Assembly (NCBI GenBank): GCA_024699645.1 | Contig: JAILPE010000089.1 | Coordinates: 1 to 54,937 of the forward strand | Origin: Lachnospiraceae bacterium | GTDB lineage: Bacteria; Bacillota; Clostridia; Lachnospirales; Lachnospiraceae | Direction of reading: 5' to 3' | Length of the DNA stretch: 54,937 nt | In this document: piece by piece, positions 28,266 through 36,691 of the stretch | How the letters are laid out: every line of letters begins with the position of its first letter | Position numbering within the stretch: position 1 is the stretch's first letter | Position numbers and translations under genes: made by a program | Notes under the pieces: model-generated | The model's input: the letters and a program-made list of their open reading frames with translations, nothing else | Databases searched by the model: none | What the model was told of the DNA's origin: nothing

Positions 28266-29264
28266 ATGGCTAATCTTTTAAGCCCCGACAGTAAAGTAAT
28301 GACGGGAATCAACAAAGTTGTTGATGTCATCTGGATAAGCGCAATTTGGAGTTTCTTTTGCTTACCCGTGTTTTGGATTTTTATGGTTCTTTCGGTGATA
28401 GCAGCTTTCGGGGGGGATACGGAAGGCTTCATCGAACTCTACAGATCGGCTTTTGCGGCAGATCCGGCCAACAATATGGAAGTCCTCGGATGGATGTTAT
28501 CCGATACATATTTCACGCTTATGATCGAAATGCTGATACGAGGAGTCATCATAGGCCCTTCAACGTCGGCTCTTTATTATACAATGGTAAAAGTTATCAG
28601 AAGGGAACGCGGATACGCTACGAAAACATTCTTTCACGGTTTCAAGGTCAATTTTAAGACCGGCGCGCCCACATCCCTCATATTCGTTTTATTTGCCATA
28701 CTGATGGTTGTGGATTTCAGATATGTCGACGCTATACAGGCCGAGAGTCCGACCTTTTCGAGTGTACTCAATATCGCGCTTATGGTTGTGTCGATATTTG
28801 CTCTGCTGATATTGGTTTGGATATTCCCTCTGCTGTCGAGGTTTACGATAAATCTCAGAGGGCTTTTTAAGAATACCATGTTAATATCGATACGACATTT
28901 TATCGGAACGTTTATCCTGGCCGGCGGTCTTGCACTTATAGTTTGGCTGATCGTCAGATTTTCGGGAGAGATGGCAGGAATACTGATAATACTTCCGTTT
29001 TCGCTTCCCGGCGGGATAGCTCTCGCATCGTCGTTTATCATTGAGCCCGTTCTCAAGAAATACACGGGAACCGGGAATAAGACAGAAGCGGCTGCTGCAG
29101 ATGAAACAGCCGACTCGAATGATGACGGAACAGATGAAAACTCAGACGATACGGGATCGGATGAGACTGCGGAAGGTGAAGAAGATGCTTCGCCCAAAGC
29201 CGAGTCTGAGGGAGAAAACGCGGAAGAGGAGAACGAATCCGTGGATGAGTGGTATCTGGAGTAG
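28266..29264 (+). CDS. DUF624 (YesL-like) membrane protein with acidic tail
   Basis: 332 residues with about five to six hydrophobic segments. The N-terminal SDSKVMTGINKVVDVIW-like start and LLSRFTINLRGLFKNTMLIS are typical of DUF624 proteins, often found near carbohydrate uptake genes. The last ~65 residues are Asp/Glu/Ser/Thr-rich (e.g. DETADSNDDGTDENSDDTGS) and probably disordered. Function unknown. It lies 24 nt after the AI-2E gene. Confidence 0.8.
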   Translation: MANLLSPDSKVMTGINKVVDVIWISAIWSFFCLPVFWIFMVLSVIAAFGGDTEGFIELYRSAFAADPANNMEVLGWMLSDTYFTLMIEMLIRGVIIGPSTSALYYTMVKVIRRERGYATKTFFHGFKVNFKTGAPTSLIFVLFAILMVVDFRYVDAIQAESPTFSSVLNIALMVVSIFALLILVWIFPLLSRFTINLRGLFKNTMLISIRHFIGTFILAGGLALIVWLIVRFSGEMAGILIILPFSLPGGIALASSFIIEPVLKKYTGTGNKTEAAAADETADSNDDGTDENSDDTGSDETAEGEEDASPKAESEGENAEEENESVDEWYLE

Positions 29265-29357
29265 TTTACGTAAAGATTATCGCGTTTTGCAGCACTCGGA
29301 CTGATTGGTGATCTGACAATTGTTTCTTGATAAACACCTTTAGAGGAGGTAATTGAT

Positions 29358-32039
29358 ATGATTGAAGAGGACAATGTTCTGTACAAGTACATGAACTGGG
29401 GTGCTATGGAAGCGCTTATATATTCCGAGCATGACGACCCTCATTCATGGCTGGGACCTCACGAAACGGAAGAAGGAATGCTCGTCAATGCTTTCCTGCC
29501 CACGGCCAAGGCTGTAAGTGTTTTGATAGGCAAAAAAGAATATCCGATGAGCAGTATTGACGATTCCGGTAATTTCTCGGTCCTTCTCGGAAAAGAAAAG
29601 CCGGGTCATTATAAGCTCGATGTTACTTACAGAGATGATTCGAAAGCGCTTCTTTACGATCCGTACAGTTTTGCAAAACAGATATCCGAGGAAGACGAAG
29701 ACAGGTTCATCCGCGGTGTTCATTACGAAATATATGAAAAGCTCGGTGCACATGTCATGAGCGTTGATCGCGTAAAGGGAACATATTTTGCGGTATGGGC
29801 GCCCAATGCACAGAGAGTCAGTGTCGTCGGCGACTTCAATACATGGGACGGCAGAAGACATCCCATGAGAAAATTGCGTGCTGCCGGGATATTTGAGTTA
29901 TTTATCCCCGGAATCGGTAAAGGCGAGATCTATAAATTCGAGATCAAGGCACAGAGCGGCCTGACATATCTTAAGTCGGATCCTTACGCAAACGCTACAG
30001 AGATGAGACCCGGCAATGCTTCGATAGTCGCAGATCTGAGTTACGACTGGAAAGACGGCGATTATATGTCGAAGCGAAAGAAGCTTGATATCACTAAGAG
30101 TCCGATGTCCATCTATGAAGTTCATCTCGGATCATGGATGAGAAAAGGAGATGGGGACAACGACTTTTATTCTTATGCCGAGACGGCGAAACTCCTTTCG
30201 AAATATGTAAAGAAGATGGGCTATACGCACATTGAACTGCTTCCTGTCATGGAGCATCCGTTTGACGGTTCATGGGGTTACCAGGTGACCGGCTATTTTG
30301 CTCCCACTTCGAGATACGGTTCGCCCACCGATTTTATGGCATTTATGGATCATATGCATAACGAAGGGATCGGCGTGATCCTTGACTGGGTTCCCGCGCA
30401 TTTCCCGAGAGATTCGTTTGCGCTCGCCAGTTTTGACGGGACTTGCCTTTATGAGCATCCCGACAGAAGACTCGGAGAACATCCGGACTGGGGAACTCTT
30501 ATATTTGATTTCGGACGTCCCGAGGTTTCGAATTTCCTTATCGCAAGCGTGCTTTTCTGGACAGAAAAGTATCATGCCGACGGAATTAGAATGGACGCCG
30601 TGGCTTCGATGCTCTACCTTGATTACGGTCGTAAGGACGGAGAGTGGCTGCCCAACAGATACGGCGGAAAAGAGAATTTAGAGGCTATAGAGCTGCTTAA
30701 GCATCTCAACTCGATATTCCACAAGAAAAAGAACGGTGCACTCATAATAGCTGAGGAATCAACAGCATGGCCGAATGTAACAAAGCCGGTTGAAGAAGAC
30801 GGTCTCGGATTCGACCTTAAGTGGAACATGGGATGGATGAACGATTTCACATCTTATATGAGACAGGATCCCCTTTTCAGAAAGGGATGCCACGGACAGC
30901 TTACATTCAGCATGATGTACGCATACAGCGAAGACTTTGTGCTCGTACTTTCGCATGACGAGGTTGTTCATGGGAAGGGTTCAATGATAAATAAGATGCC
31001 CGGAGAGATCGAAGACAAATTTGCAAATCTTCGTGCCGCTTACGGTTTCATGATGGGGCATCCCGGTAAAAAGCTTCTCTTTATGGGTCAGGAATTCGGG
31101 CAGGTAAGAGAATGGGCGGAAAACAGGAGTCTTGATTGGGATCTGCTTGACGATCCGCTTCATTCGAAGCTTTCAGATTATGTTGCAACGCTTAACAAAA
31201 TGTATCGTGACATGCCTGCATTTACCGAGCTTGATTGCGATCCCGACGGATTTAAATGGCTCGGATGCCTTGATGCGGATCACAGTATAGTAAGCTTTGT
31301 CAGAAAAACACACAAAGAGGATGAGACGCTCTTGTTTGCGTTCAACTTCACTCCTGTTGCATATGATGATTACAGACAGGCCGTTCCGTTCCCCGGAACA
31401 TTTAAAGAGATACTGTCCAGTGACGCTGTAAAGTACGGCGGTTCCGGACATGTCAACACTCGTACAAAAACATCGGAAGCCGTTGAAAAAGACGGATGGG
31501 ATAATTCAATAGTGATCAAATTGCCGCCTCTTGGCATGACGGTATTCAGCTGTGCACCGCAGAAGGACGAAGGATCCGAAAAGAAGACCAAGATAAGGGG
31601 CAAAAAGGAAAATAAAAAATCCGGCGTAAAAGCGCAGGCAGCGGACAAGAAACCGATAACAAAGGCCGTAAAGGATTCGGCGGAGAAAGAATCGGAAAAA
31701 AGTGCAGCCGTAAAAACAGTAAAGAAGGCTGCTGAGGAGCCGGTAAAGAGCGAGCCGAAGAAAGAGACGGCCGAGAAAACGGTAAAGAAGGCTGCTGAGG
31801 AGCCGGCAAAGAACGAGCCGAAGAAAGAGACGGCCGTAAAAACGGTAAAGAAGGTCTTAAAGAAACCGATAAAAGCGGCCTCGAAAGAACCGGTAAAAAA
31901 CGAGCCGAAGAAAGAAACGGCCGAGAATCCGGAAAAAAAGGTCAAAAAAGAGCCGGTAAAAAAGGCAAAAAAAATCGTTGACGGAAAGGTGGAAAAAAAG
32001 ACTGCATCCGAAATAAAGAACGAAAAGAAAAAAAGTTGA
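29358..32039 (+). CDS. glgB: 1,4-alpha-glucan branching enzyme with lysine-rich C-terminal tail
   Basis: 893 residues; usual GlgB is about 630-750. It creates alpha-1,6 branches in glycogen. CBM48 modules precede the GH13 barrel. Nucleophile Asp413 (DGIRMDAV), acid Glu466 (IAEESTAW), and SHDEVVHGKGSM are intact, so it should be active. After residue ~735 comes a ~159-residue Lys/Ala/Glu/Pro-rich repeat tail with units of VKKAAEEP and NEPKKETAE, histone-H1-like and surely disordered. GAGGAGG precedes the ATG. A second GH13-like gene lies 5 kb downstream. Confidence 0.95.
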   Translation: MIEEDNVLYKYMNWGAMEALIYSEHDDPHSWLGPHETEEGMLVNAFLPTAKAVSVLIGKKEYPMSSIDDSGNFSVLLGKEKPGHYKLDVTYRDDSKALLYDPYSFAKQISEEDEDRFIRGVHYEIYEKLGAHVMSVDRVKGTYFAVWAPNAQRVSVVGDFNTWDGRRHPMRKLRAAGIFELFIPGIGKGEIYKFEIKAQSGLTYLKSDPYANATEMRPGNASIVADLSYDWKDGDYMSKRKKLDITKSPMSIYEVHLGSWMRKGDGDNDFYSYAETAKLLSKYVKKMGYTHIELLPVMEHPFDGSWGYQVTGYFAPTSRYGSPTDFMAFMDHMHNEGIGVILDWVPAHFPRDSFALASFDGTCLYEHPDRRLGEHPDWGTLIFDFGRPEVSNFLIASVLFWTEKYHADGIRMDAVASMLYLDYGRKDGEWLPNRYGGKENLEAIELLKHLNSIFHKKKNGALIIAEESTAWPNVTKPVEEDGLGFDLKWNMGWMNDFTSYMRQDPLFRKGCHGQLTFSMMYAYSEDFVLVLSHDEVVHGKGSMINKMPGEIEDKFANLRAAYGFMMGHPGKKLLFMGQEFGQVREWAENRSLDWDLLDDPLHSKLSDYVATLNKMYRDMPAFTELDCDPDGFKWLGCLDADHSIVSFVRKTHKEDETLLFAFNFTPVAYDDYRQAVPFPGTFKEILSSDAVKYGGSGHVNTRTKTSEAVEKDGWDNSIVIKLPPLGMTVFSCAPQKDEGSEKKTKIRGKKENKKSGVKAQAADKKPITKAVKDSAEKESEKSAAVKTVKKAAEEPVKSEPKKETAEKTVKKAAEEPAKNEPKKETAVKTVKKVLKKPIKAASKEPVKNEPKKETAENPEKKVKKEPVKKAKKIVDGKVEKKTASEIKNEKKKS
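31708..31960 (+). repeat. in-frame degenerate tandem repeats encoding the GlgB tail
   Basis: Repeated blocks of about 66 bp (GCCGTAAAAACAGTAAAGAA, GGCTGCTGAGGAGCC, GAGCCGAAGAAAGAGACGG) encode VKKAAEEP...EPKKET units. Copies are nearly identical at DNA level, indicating recent expansion by slippage or recombination. Confidence 0.8.
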
Positions 32040-32098
32040 TTTCGGAACAGGTCATACAATATTTTTCGGGCAGGTTTGGGTTCAAGGGAGGACGTGCC

Positions 32099-32305
32099 AT
32101 GAAGAGTGTAAAAGAAATAGTTGAAACGGGGATGTGTGAAGGCTGTTGCGAGTGTTTGGGAGCATGTAGCAGAAATTGTATATCCATGATATACAGTCTG
32201 GAATCAGGTCATCCGATTCCGTACGTCGCATCGGATTGCATCGAATGCGGAGAGTGCGTGAAGGCGTGCGGAAATCGGCAAGTACAGAAAGCGGAAAATC
32301 TGTGA
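32099..32305 (+). CDS. small 4Fe-4S dicluster ferredoxin
   Basis: 68 residues. Two cysteine motifs are visible: CEGCCECLGACSRNC and CIECGECVKACG, the second with the classic C-X2-C-X2-C-X3-C spacing. This suggests one or two 4Fe-4S clusters and an electron-transfer role. I chose the ATG at 32099 because GGGAGG lies 7 nt upstream; an upstream in-frame start overlaps glgB. No partner oxidoreductase is adjacent. Confidence 0.8.
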   Translation: MKSVKEIVETGMCEGCCECLGACSRNCISMIYSLESGHPIPYVASDCIECGECVKACGNRQVQKAENL

Positions 32306-32349
32306 TACATTTCTGGTTGTGAAGTAAAAAAATATATGATCGTTGAGAT

Positions 32350-32375
32350 CCCCGGCATATTGTTGCCGGGGTTTT
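32350..32375 (+). terminator. terminator after the ferredoxin gene
   Basis: 8-bp GC-rich stem CCCCGGCA/TGCCGGGG with a 6-nt loop and TTTT. Confidence 0.8.
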
Positions 32376-32458
32376 CTGTTCGGGATTATAAGCGTGGAAT
32401 CCACTCCGGCGGGTTTATCGGTCGGTTCGCTGTCATTAAGGTGGATTAAGTGACTTAC

Positions 32459-32540
32459 TTTACGTATAACTTAAAATATCGTATAATATTATAATTATTA
32501 GCAGAGTGCCTGTAGCACGGGAAGCGGAGACCCCAAGTGC
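32459..32540 (+). promoter_or_regulatory. promoter and short hairpin leader of the RsbW-like gene
   Basis: TTTACG (32459-32464), 17 nt, TATAAT (32482-32487). The leader carries a hairpin GCACGGG/CCC-AA-GTGC (32515-32540). I do not recognise a known riboswitch in it. The 287 nt between genes here hold only this and the terminator. Confidence 0.6.
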
Positions 32541-32592
32541 AAAATATGATCAGACACTAAAAGCGTAGATAACAATTATTTACGGAGGGTGC

Positions 32593-33009
32593 ATGGTTCG
32601 AGCAAAATTTTATGCCGAAGTATCGGAGCTTTCGAACGTTATAGACTATATAAATGAAACGCTCGAAAAAAACGGATGGGAGAAAAAAGAAATGCCGGTC
32701 ATTGATGTCGCCGTTGAAGAAATCTTTGTGAATATTGCGCTGTATGCGTACGAAAAGATATCGGACGGCGAAAGTTCGGTCGTTGTTTCGTTGGAAACGT
32801 TTGATGATCATGTTGAGATAAGTCTGGAAGATTCCGGAATCGAATATAATCCACTGCTTAAGGAGGACCCCGATGTAACCCTTTCCGCACAGGAAAGGGA
32901 GATCGGCGGACTTGGAATATACATGGTAAAGAAGAGTATGGACGATGTGACATATAAGCGTGTGGATGGAAAAAACATACTTACCTTGAAGAAGAATAAA
33001 AGTAAATAA
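32593..33009 (+). CDS. RsbW/SpoIIAB-like ATP-binding anti-sigma kinase domain protein
   Basis: 138 residues, a stand-alone HATPase_c_2 (GHKL) domain. N box VEEIFVNIALYAY, G1-like DSGIEYNP, and G2 GGLGIYMVKKSMD are all in place. Family members phosphorylate an anti-sigma factor antagonist or bind a sigma factor. Neither an STAS antagonist nor a sigma gene lies alongside, so its partner must be encoded elsewhere. GGAGGG precedes the ATG by 4 nt. Confidence 0.85.
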   Translation: MVRAKFYAEVSELSNVIDYINETLEKNGWEKKEMPVIDVAVEEIFVNIALYAYEKISDGESSVVVSLETFDDHVEISLEDSGIEYNPLLKEDPDVTLSAQEREIGGLGIYMVKKSMDDVTYKRVDGKNILTLKKNKSK

Positions 33010-33026
33010 ATGAAGTGTTAATGGGC

Positions 33027-33119
33027 AGGAAGTCGTCCCGTGGGGATGCAGAGCTTGCGAGAAATACAGTCAACAATACGAAAAGAAATTTTCTCTGCGA
33101 GAGAAGACCCTTACTTCCT
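33027..33119 (+). ncRNA. possible structured RNA leader
   Basis: A closing stem AGGAAGT (33027-33033)/ACTTCCT (33113-33119) encloses two further stems, TCCC-GTG-GGGA (33036-33046) and GCAGAG/CTCTGC (33048-33053 with 33093-33098), a multi-branch shape directly upstream of the SH3 gene. No known class is recognised. Confidence 0.3.
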
Positions 33120-33158
33120 TAGGCGGGGGCTTGGTACAAATTTGAATGGAGGTTGCGA

Positions 33159-34064
33159 ATGAACATTAACAAAGCATTCAAGATTGTAACGATACTTCTT
33201 ATCGTCACAGCAATCTTAGCGCTTATAGCCGGTGTTGTCGCGATATTGTCCGATGATCCGAAAGAAGAAAAGAGCAAAAAGCAGAATGAGGTAGTAACTC
33301 CCGATACTTCCGATGTGGTCGTACCCGCAACAACAGACGAAGCACTCAACGGTTCCGACGCGAGTGAGAATACTTCGATTGGTGGCGATAAAAACGGTAA
33401 AAGTGAGGGAGACTCTCTTGAGGACTCCGAAGCAGTGCCGGAAGATGACAAAACGGATGTAAAGCACTCGGATTCGGGAGATGCAGGTGATACTGTGTTA
33501 ACGAATCCTGAGGATGGATCCGATACGGAAAAAGAGGATGCTTCGGTGAAAAATACGGACGCGACACCTTCGCAGACTGCAGAGGGCCTTCCGATAGGAC
33601 AGAGTGTATCTGTCGAAAACCTTAAATTTGACGGTAGCGAAGAACACTTCGTTCTTCAGAATATCGAACATCATGTAAATGTCCGCAAGGAAGCGAGCAT
33701 CTCGTCAGAAAAAGTGGGAGAACTCCTCAAAGGAGCATACGGAGTGATTCTGGAAAAAGGTGAGGATTTTTCCCGCGTAAAGTGCGGTGACCTTACCGGA
33801 TATGTTTTGAATAATTACCTTATGACGGGCAGAGCTGCTGACGAACAGATACAGGGAGTCAGCGCGAGAAAGGTAAAGATCGACAGGGCAGTCTTCATAC
33901 GTGACGATGCAAATATGGAATCAAATAAGATAGCGATCGCTCCGGAAGGCTCTGTATATTCTCTTGATCCTACGGCTCCCGAGGTGCACGGTTGGGTTGC
34001 AATCGTATATAACGACGCGCCGAAGGCATATGTGTCGGCAAGCTTTTGTACAGTGGAAGACTGA
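33159..34064 (+). CDS. membrane-anchored protein with two SH3-like domains
   Basis: 301 residues. An N-terminal membrane helix (about 8-30), a long acidic disordered linker (about 35-155), then a bacterial SH3 domain (HHVNVRKEASISSEKVGELL) and a second, weaker SH3-like domain (VFIRDDANMESNKIAIAPEG). Such domains bind cell-wall peptides, so it is probably an extracytoplasmic wall-associated protein. The ATG at 33159 has GGAGG upstream. It is followed 11 nt later by another anchored protein. Confidence 0.8.
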   Translation: MNINKAFKIVTILLIVTAILALIAGVVAILSDDPKEEKSKKQNEVVTPDTSDVVVPATTDEALNGSDASENTSIGGDKNGKSEGDSLEDSEAVPEDDKTDVKHSDSGDAGDTVLTNPEDGSDTEKEDASVKNTDATPSQTAEGLPIGQSVSVENLKFDGSEEHFVLQNIEHHVNVRKEASISSEKVGELLKGAYGVILEKGEDFSRVKCGDLTGYVLNNYLMTGRAADEQIQGVSARKVKIDRAVFIRDDANMESNKIAIAPEGSVYSLDPTAPEVHGWVAIVYNDAPKAYVSASFCTVED

Positions 34065-34075
34065 TGAGGAGGAAA

Positions 34076-34771
34076 ATGAACAGAAAAAAAATACTAATTA
34101 TTGTGATTGCTGTTGTGGCGGTGTGTGTGATCTGTGTAAACCTGATATTTATAATGAATGGTGACGACAAATCTAACGTTGAAGACATTTCATTGGTCAA
34201 AAAGGATAAAACAGGTATTAATGCTGATAAAGCCGTGGAGAAGAAGCCTTCACTTGATGCGAAAGAGAATAAGAAGAAAATGTCTTCTCCGCCCGGGTTG
34301 ACTGTGATGAATCTTGATGAAAGCACGGAAGCCACGCAGGGAACCTGTTCATGGACGATCCCTCTCGAAGACGGCAAATATAAATCTACAGAAGCGGACA
34401 GCGATCATGTCCTTTGCCTGAAGGAATACATGGAGCCGCTTAATCTGATACCAACCACCAAATCTTCGGTTGATCCCAAAGCCGGATATCTTAAGTGGGA
34501 AGACGATCGTAAGCCTTCAAGTGTAACGGTAAAGTGCTGGGGCGAAGAATATTGGGGAAACATTGAGAATGTTCCGAAAGGGGAGACTGTGGAAGTAAAA
34601 GCCCTCAGCGAGGAAGACCTCTCCAACGGCGCATCCTACAGGATTGAGCTGAAGGACGGCAATTATCTTTATGAAATCCATGCATATTTCGCCTCAAGCG
34701 GCGACTTGGGCTTCGGAGACGTGTATTACGGATTCTATACTTCCGGTTTGCAATTTGATTTGATAATATGA
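34076..34771 (+). CDS. membrane-anchored extracytoplasmic protein, unknown family
   Basis: 231 residues. A strong N-terminal membrane helix (residues 5-26) without a lipobox, a short Lys/Asp-rich linker, then a ~140-residue soluble domain with repeated WTIPLEDGKY/ YRIELKDGNYLYEI-type beta strands. I recognise no domain. GAGGAGG precedes the ATG at 34076. It follows the SH3 gene by 11 nt and probably shares its transcript and location. Confidence 0.65.
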   Translation: MNRKKILIIVIAVVAVCVICVNLIFIMNGDDKSNVEDISLVKKDKTGINADKAVEKKPSLDAKENKKKMSSPPGLTVMNLDESTEATQGTCSWTIPLEDGKYKSTEADSDHVLCLKEYMEPLNLIPTTKSSVDPKAGYLKWEDDRKPSSVTVKCWGEEYWGNIENVPKGETVEVKALSEEDLSNGASYRIELKDGNYLYEIHAYFASSGDLGFGDVYYGFYTSGLQFDLII

Positions 34772-34817
34772 ATAAACCAATATCTGATGAAGGGCCGCGC
34801 GTGTCATCTCACCTGTC

Positions 34818-34882
34818 TTGCAAACAATCGAAAATTAAGGTACAATAAAACAGTGTGCGCTTGTGTTACTAACGCACACTGT
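34818..34882 (+). promoter_or_regulatory. promoter of the ABC-F gene with downstream dyad
   Basis: TTGCAA (34818-34823), 17 nt, TACAAT (34841-34846). The first transcribed bases form a perfect inverted repeat ACAGTGTGCG/CGCACACTGT (34850-34859, 34873-34882), either an operator or an RNA hairpin without a T run, as might suit attenuation of an ABC-F gene. Confidence 0.55.
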
Positions 34883-34962
34883 TGCTACGTTAAAAGGCAA
34901 CATAAATATTTCAGGAAATACCCGGTCCGAAGGAACCGGACGAGTTAAAAAAGGAGTTTATA

Positions 34963-36597
34963 ATGATCGCAGCATGTAACGTGACACTGCGTCTTGGAAA
35001 GAGAGCACTCTTTGAGGACGTGAATATTAAATTTACGGAAGGAAACTGTTATGGCCTTATCGGAGCAAACGGAGCCGGCAAGTCTACATTCCTTAAGATC
35101 CTTTCGGGACAGCTTGAACCTTCAAAGGGTGAGGTTGTGATCACCCCCGGACAGAGACTTTCATTCCTCGAGCAGGATCACTTCAAATATGATTCATATG
35201 ACGTTACGGATACGGTAATTCTTGGAAATAAGCGTTTGTATGAGATAATGAAAGAAAAGGACGCTATCTACGCCAAGGAAGATTTCTCGGATGAGGACGG
35301 AATAAGGGCCAGTGAGCTTGAGGCAGAGTTCGCAAACATGAACGGATGGGAAGCGGAATCGGAAGCAGCCACACTTCTCAACGGACTCGGAGTAGATACG
35401 GAATATCATCATATGATGATGTCACAGCTCAAGGATTCATTGAAAGTCAAAGTACTTCTTGCGCAGGCACTTTTCGGAAACCCCGACATCCTGCTCCTCG
35501 ACGAGCCTACGAACCACCTCGACCTCGAAGCGATCAGCTGGCTGAACGAGTTCCTGATCAACTTTGACAATACCGTCATAGTCGTATCGCATGACAGATA
35601 TTTCCTTAACAAGGTCTGCACACAGATCGCCGATATCGATTATCAGAAGATCCAGCTTTACGCAGGAAACTACGATTTCTGGTATGAGTCAAGTCAGCTC
35701 ATGATCAGGCAGATGAAAGAAGCAAATAAGAAGAAGGAAGAAATGATCAAGGAATTGCAGGAATTCATCCAGCGTTTCTCGGCAAATGCTTCGAAGTCAA
35801 AGCAGGCTACATCGCGTAAGCGTGCTCTCGAAAAGATCGAGCTTGATGATATCAAGCCTTCGAGCAGGGTTTATCCTTATATCGATTTCAGACCCAACCG
35901 CGCTATCGGAAACGAAGTGCTTACGGTAAGCAATCTTTCAAAGACCATCGACGGCGTAAAGGTCCTCGATGACATAAGCTTTGTTGTGGGCCATGACGAC
36001 AAGATCGCTTTTGTTGGCGGTAATAATCAGGCGACAACGGTTCTCTTTAAGATACTCAACGAAGAGATGGAACCCGATGAAGGATCGTTTAAGTGGGGTA
36101 TCACGACGCAGAGAGGCTATTTCGCGAAGGACAATACCGAAGAGTTTAAGGGTGAGGAAACGATCGTCGATCACCTTATGCCTTTCTCGCCCGTGGACGA
36201 TCAGCAATATGTCAGAGGCTTCCTCGGACGAATGCTCTTCAAGGGAGAAGACGGTGTTAAAAAGGTCAATGTGCTTTCGGGAGGAGAGCGCGTCAGGGTT
36301 ATGCTTTCAAAGATGATGATCCTCGGTTCAAACGTGCTTGTAATGGATGAGCCCACGAACCACCTTGACATGGAATCGATCACCGCGCTCAACAACGCGC
36401 TTATAAAGTTCCCCGGTGTCGAGCTCTTTACGGCACTCGATCATCAGTTCATACAGACAACCGCAAACAGGATCATGGAGATACTTCCCGACGGAAGACT
36501 GATCGATAAGGTTTCAACGTATGACGATTATCTTGCGAGCGATGAGATGGCACGTAAGAGAACCGTACTTGCCGTTAACGAGGAAGAGGAAGACTGA
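34963..36597 (+). CDS. ABC-F ATPase with one degenerate composite ATP site
   Basis: 544 residues, two ABC domains joined by a charged helical linker, no membrane segments, closest by eye to the YbiT type of ribosome-associated ABC-F proteins. NBD1 has an intact Walker A (GANGAGKS, 34-41), Walker B (LLLDEPTNHLD) and SHD switch, but its signature is LKDSL (156-160) instead of LSGGQ. NBD2 has an intact signature LSGGE (438-442) and Walker B, but Walker A is GGNNQATT (352-359, Lys replaced by Thr358) and the switch is ALD (491-493). In a head-to-tail sandwich one site is complete and the other is lost. Likely acts on translation; resistance is possible but not shown. Confidence 0.9.
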   Translation: MIAACNVTLRLGKRALFEDVNIKFTEGNCYGLIGANGAGKSTFLKILSGQLEPSKGEVVITPGQRLSFLEQDHFKYDSYDVTDTVILGNKRLYEIMKEKDAIYAKEDFSDEDGIRASELEAEFANMNGWEAESEAATLLNGLGVDTEYHHMMMSQLKDSLKVKVLLAQALFGNPDILLLDEPTNHLDLEAISWLNEFLINFDNTVIVVSHDRYFLNKVCTQIADIDYQKIQLYAGNYDFWYESSQLMIRQMKEANKKKEEMIKELQEFIQRFSANASKSKQATSRKRALEKIELDDIKPSSRVYPYIDFRPNRAIGNEVLTVSNLSKTIDGVKVLDDISFVVGHDDKIAFVGGNNQATTVLFKILNEEMEPDEGSFKWGITTQRGYFAKDNTEEFKGEETIVDHLMPFSPVDDQQYVRGFLGRMLFKGEDGVKKVNVLSGGERVRVMLSKMMILGSNVLVMDEPTNHLDMESITALNNALIKFPGVELFTALDHQFIQTTANRIMEILPDGRLIDKVSTYDDYLASDEMARKRTVLAVNEEEED

Positions 36598-36604
36598 TGA
36601 TTCG

Positions 36605-36654
36605 GACGTTTTTATATAAGCGTTGAGAAAGAAATACGCCCATATAAAAGACGT
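36605..36654 (+). other. long imperfect hairpin between ABC-F and GH13 genes
   Basis: ACGTTTTTATAT pairs with ATATAAAAGACGT (one bulge) around an inner GCG/CGC. No T run follows. It could be a processing site or weak terminator. Confidence 0.4.
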
Positions 36655-36691
36655 TGAAAGAAAAGGAAGCAGAACAGATTAGGGGTTTACT

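Noticed and set aside
31370-32059. 229-residue Phe-rich minus-strand frame
   Set aside because: It is the antisense of the AAG-rich GlgB tail, which gives long stop-free TTC-rich frames.
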